Assembly (NCBI GenBank): GCA_946221915.1
Contig: CAMIKG010000068.1
Coordinates: forward strand, 1 to 22,698
Length of the DNA stretch: 22,698 nt
Origin: an uncultured Erwinia sp.
Lineage (GTDB): Bacteria; Pseudomonadota; Gammaproteobacteria; Enterobacterales; Enterobacteriaceae
Direction: 5' to 3'
This document shows positions 22,485 to 22,698 of the stretch, piece by piece (position 1 is the first letter of the stretch; each line of letters begins with the position of its first letter). Made by a program: the position numbers and the translations under genes. Below the pieces are notes generated by a model. That model had not been told where the DNA came from. It saw only the letters and a program-made list of their open reading frames with translations, and ran no database searches.

Positions 22485-22698
22485 TTAGGGGAAACATCCC
22501 GATGGCTCCGGAACGGCTTGCCCGTGGAGGACCGCGGGATGGTCGCCCCGGGTATCTCGATCAAACAGACAACATCCCACCAGACAGCTCAAACGTCCAT
22601 TATTAGGGGAAACATCCCGATGGCTCCGCAGCGGCTTGCCCGCGGAGGACCGCGGGATGGTCGCCCCGGGTATCTCGATCAAACAGACAACATCCCAC
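22485..22698. repeat. Tandem pair of a 96-base structured repeat (118-base period)
   Basis: Copy 1 is 22485-22580 and copy 2 is 22603-22698, separated by a 22-base spacer, with three differences in 96 bases. Copy 2 ends exactly at the window edge, so more copies may follow. Within copy 1, GGGG (22488-22491) pairs with CCCC (22546-22549), CATCCCG (22495-22501) with CGGGATG (22535-22541), and an inner CTCC / GGAG plus ACGG / CCGT stem closes the top. One difference pair (22513 A with 22525 T becomes 22631 G with 22643 C) keeps the base pair. It could be a tandem small-RNA gene or a palindromic intergenic repeat. Confidence 0.85.

Noticed and set aside
22485..22682. A 65-codon - strand frame through the terminal repeats
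   Set aside because: The 118-base period is not a multiple of three, so the two copies are read in different frames and give unrelated peptides. The stem-preserving changes point to nucleic-acid structure.
22485..22698. CRISPR array at the right end
   Set aside because: Only two copies, each 96 bases, with a 22-base spacer; the unit is too long for a CRISPR repeat and no cas genes are seen.
1..22698. A hidden defence system, prophage or novel multi-gene cassette
   Set aside because: Every sizeable gene belongs to a recognised family and almost all follow the conserved enterobacterial order. No integrase, transposase, tRNA insertion site or unknown gene cluster is visible.

Overview
This window reads as a chromosomal segment of an enterobacterium, most likely Erwiniaceae and Pantoea-like. 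The evidence is synteny and protein length. The run selO - ydiV - nlpC - btuD - btuE - btuC - ihfA - pheT - pheS - pheM - rplT - rpmI - infC - thrS - ydiY - ydiZ - yniA - yniB - yniC is the Escherichia coli order recalled from family knowledge. Differences are a hemin-uptake operon on the left, a DUF2502 gene and mdtJI placed between btuC and ihfA, and no pfkB between ydiY and ydiZ. The genus is an inference.

Left part (1-3857, + strand): a pentanucleotide repeat at the window edge, a Fur-box promoter, a possible 28-codon leader ORF, and hmuSTUV (heme-handling protein, periplasmic binding protein, permease, ATPase). The genes overlap by 4 or 8 bases and form one iron-repressed operon. No outer-membrane heme receptor is present in the window.

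Middle left (3854-11032, almost all - strand): selO meets hmuV tail to tail with a 4-base overlap. Then come the degenerate EAL protein ydiV in AT-rich surroundings, nlpC, the vitamin B12 importer genes btuC and btuD with the peroxidase gene btuE, a small secreted DUF2502 protein, and the spermidine exporter pair mdtJ-mdtI. A 32-codon ORF in the mdtJ leader is a candidate regulatory peptide.

Core translation block (11191-18591, - strand, transcribed right to left): thrS - infC - rpmI - rplT, then pheM - pheS - pheT - ihfA. Several classical RNA controls can be read directly. They are a tRNA-anticodon-like thrS operator, the AUU start of infC, a UUCG-capped hairpin before rpmI, the pheM leader peptide with its attenuator hairpin, and terminators after rplT and ihfA.

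Right part (18645-22698): ydiY (outer-membrane DUF481 protein), ydiZ (GhoS-like small protein), yniA (ketosamine kinase), yniB (membrane protein) and yniC/hxpB (HAD sugar phosphatase). The window ends in two copies of a 96-base element spaced 118 bases apart. Each folds into a long hairpin, and the two copies differ by a base-pair-preserving double change.

Most of the window is conserved housekeeping sequence. I did not find a defence island, prophage, CRISPR array or unknown multi-gene system. The items most worth following are the terminal structured repeat, the thrS operator carrying a GGU rather than CGU anticodon mimic, the leader ORF upstream of mdtJ, the small ORF coupled to hmuS, and a BtuE that lacks the usual catalytic glutamine.
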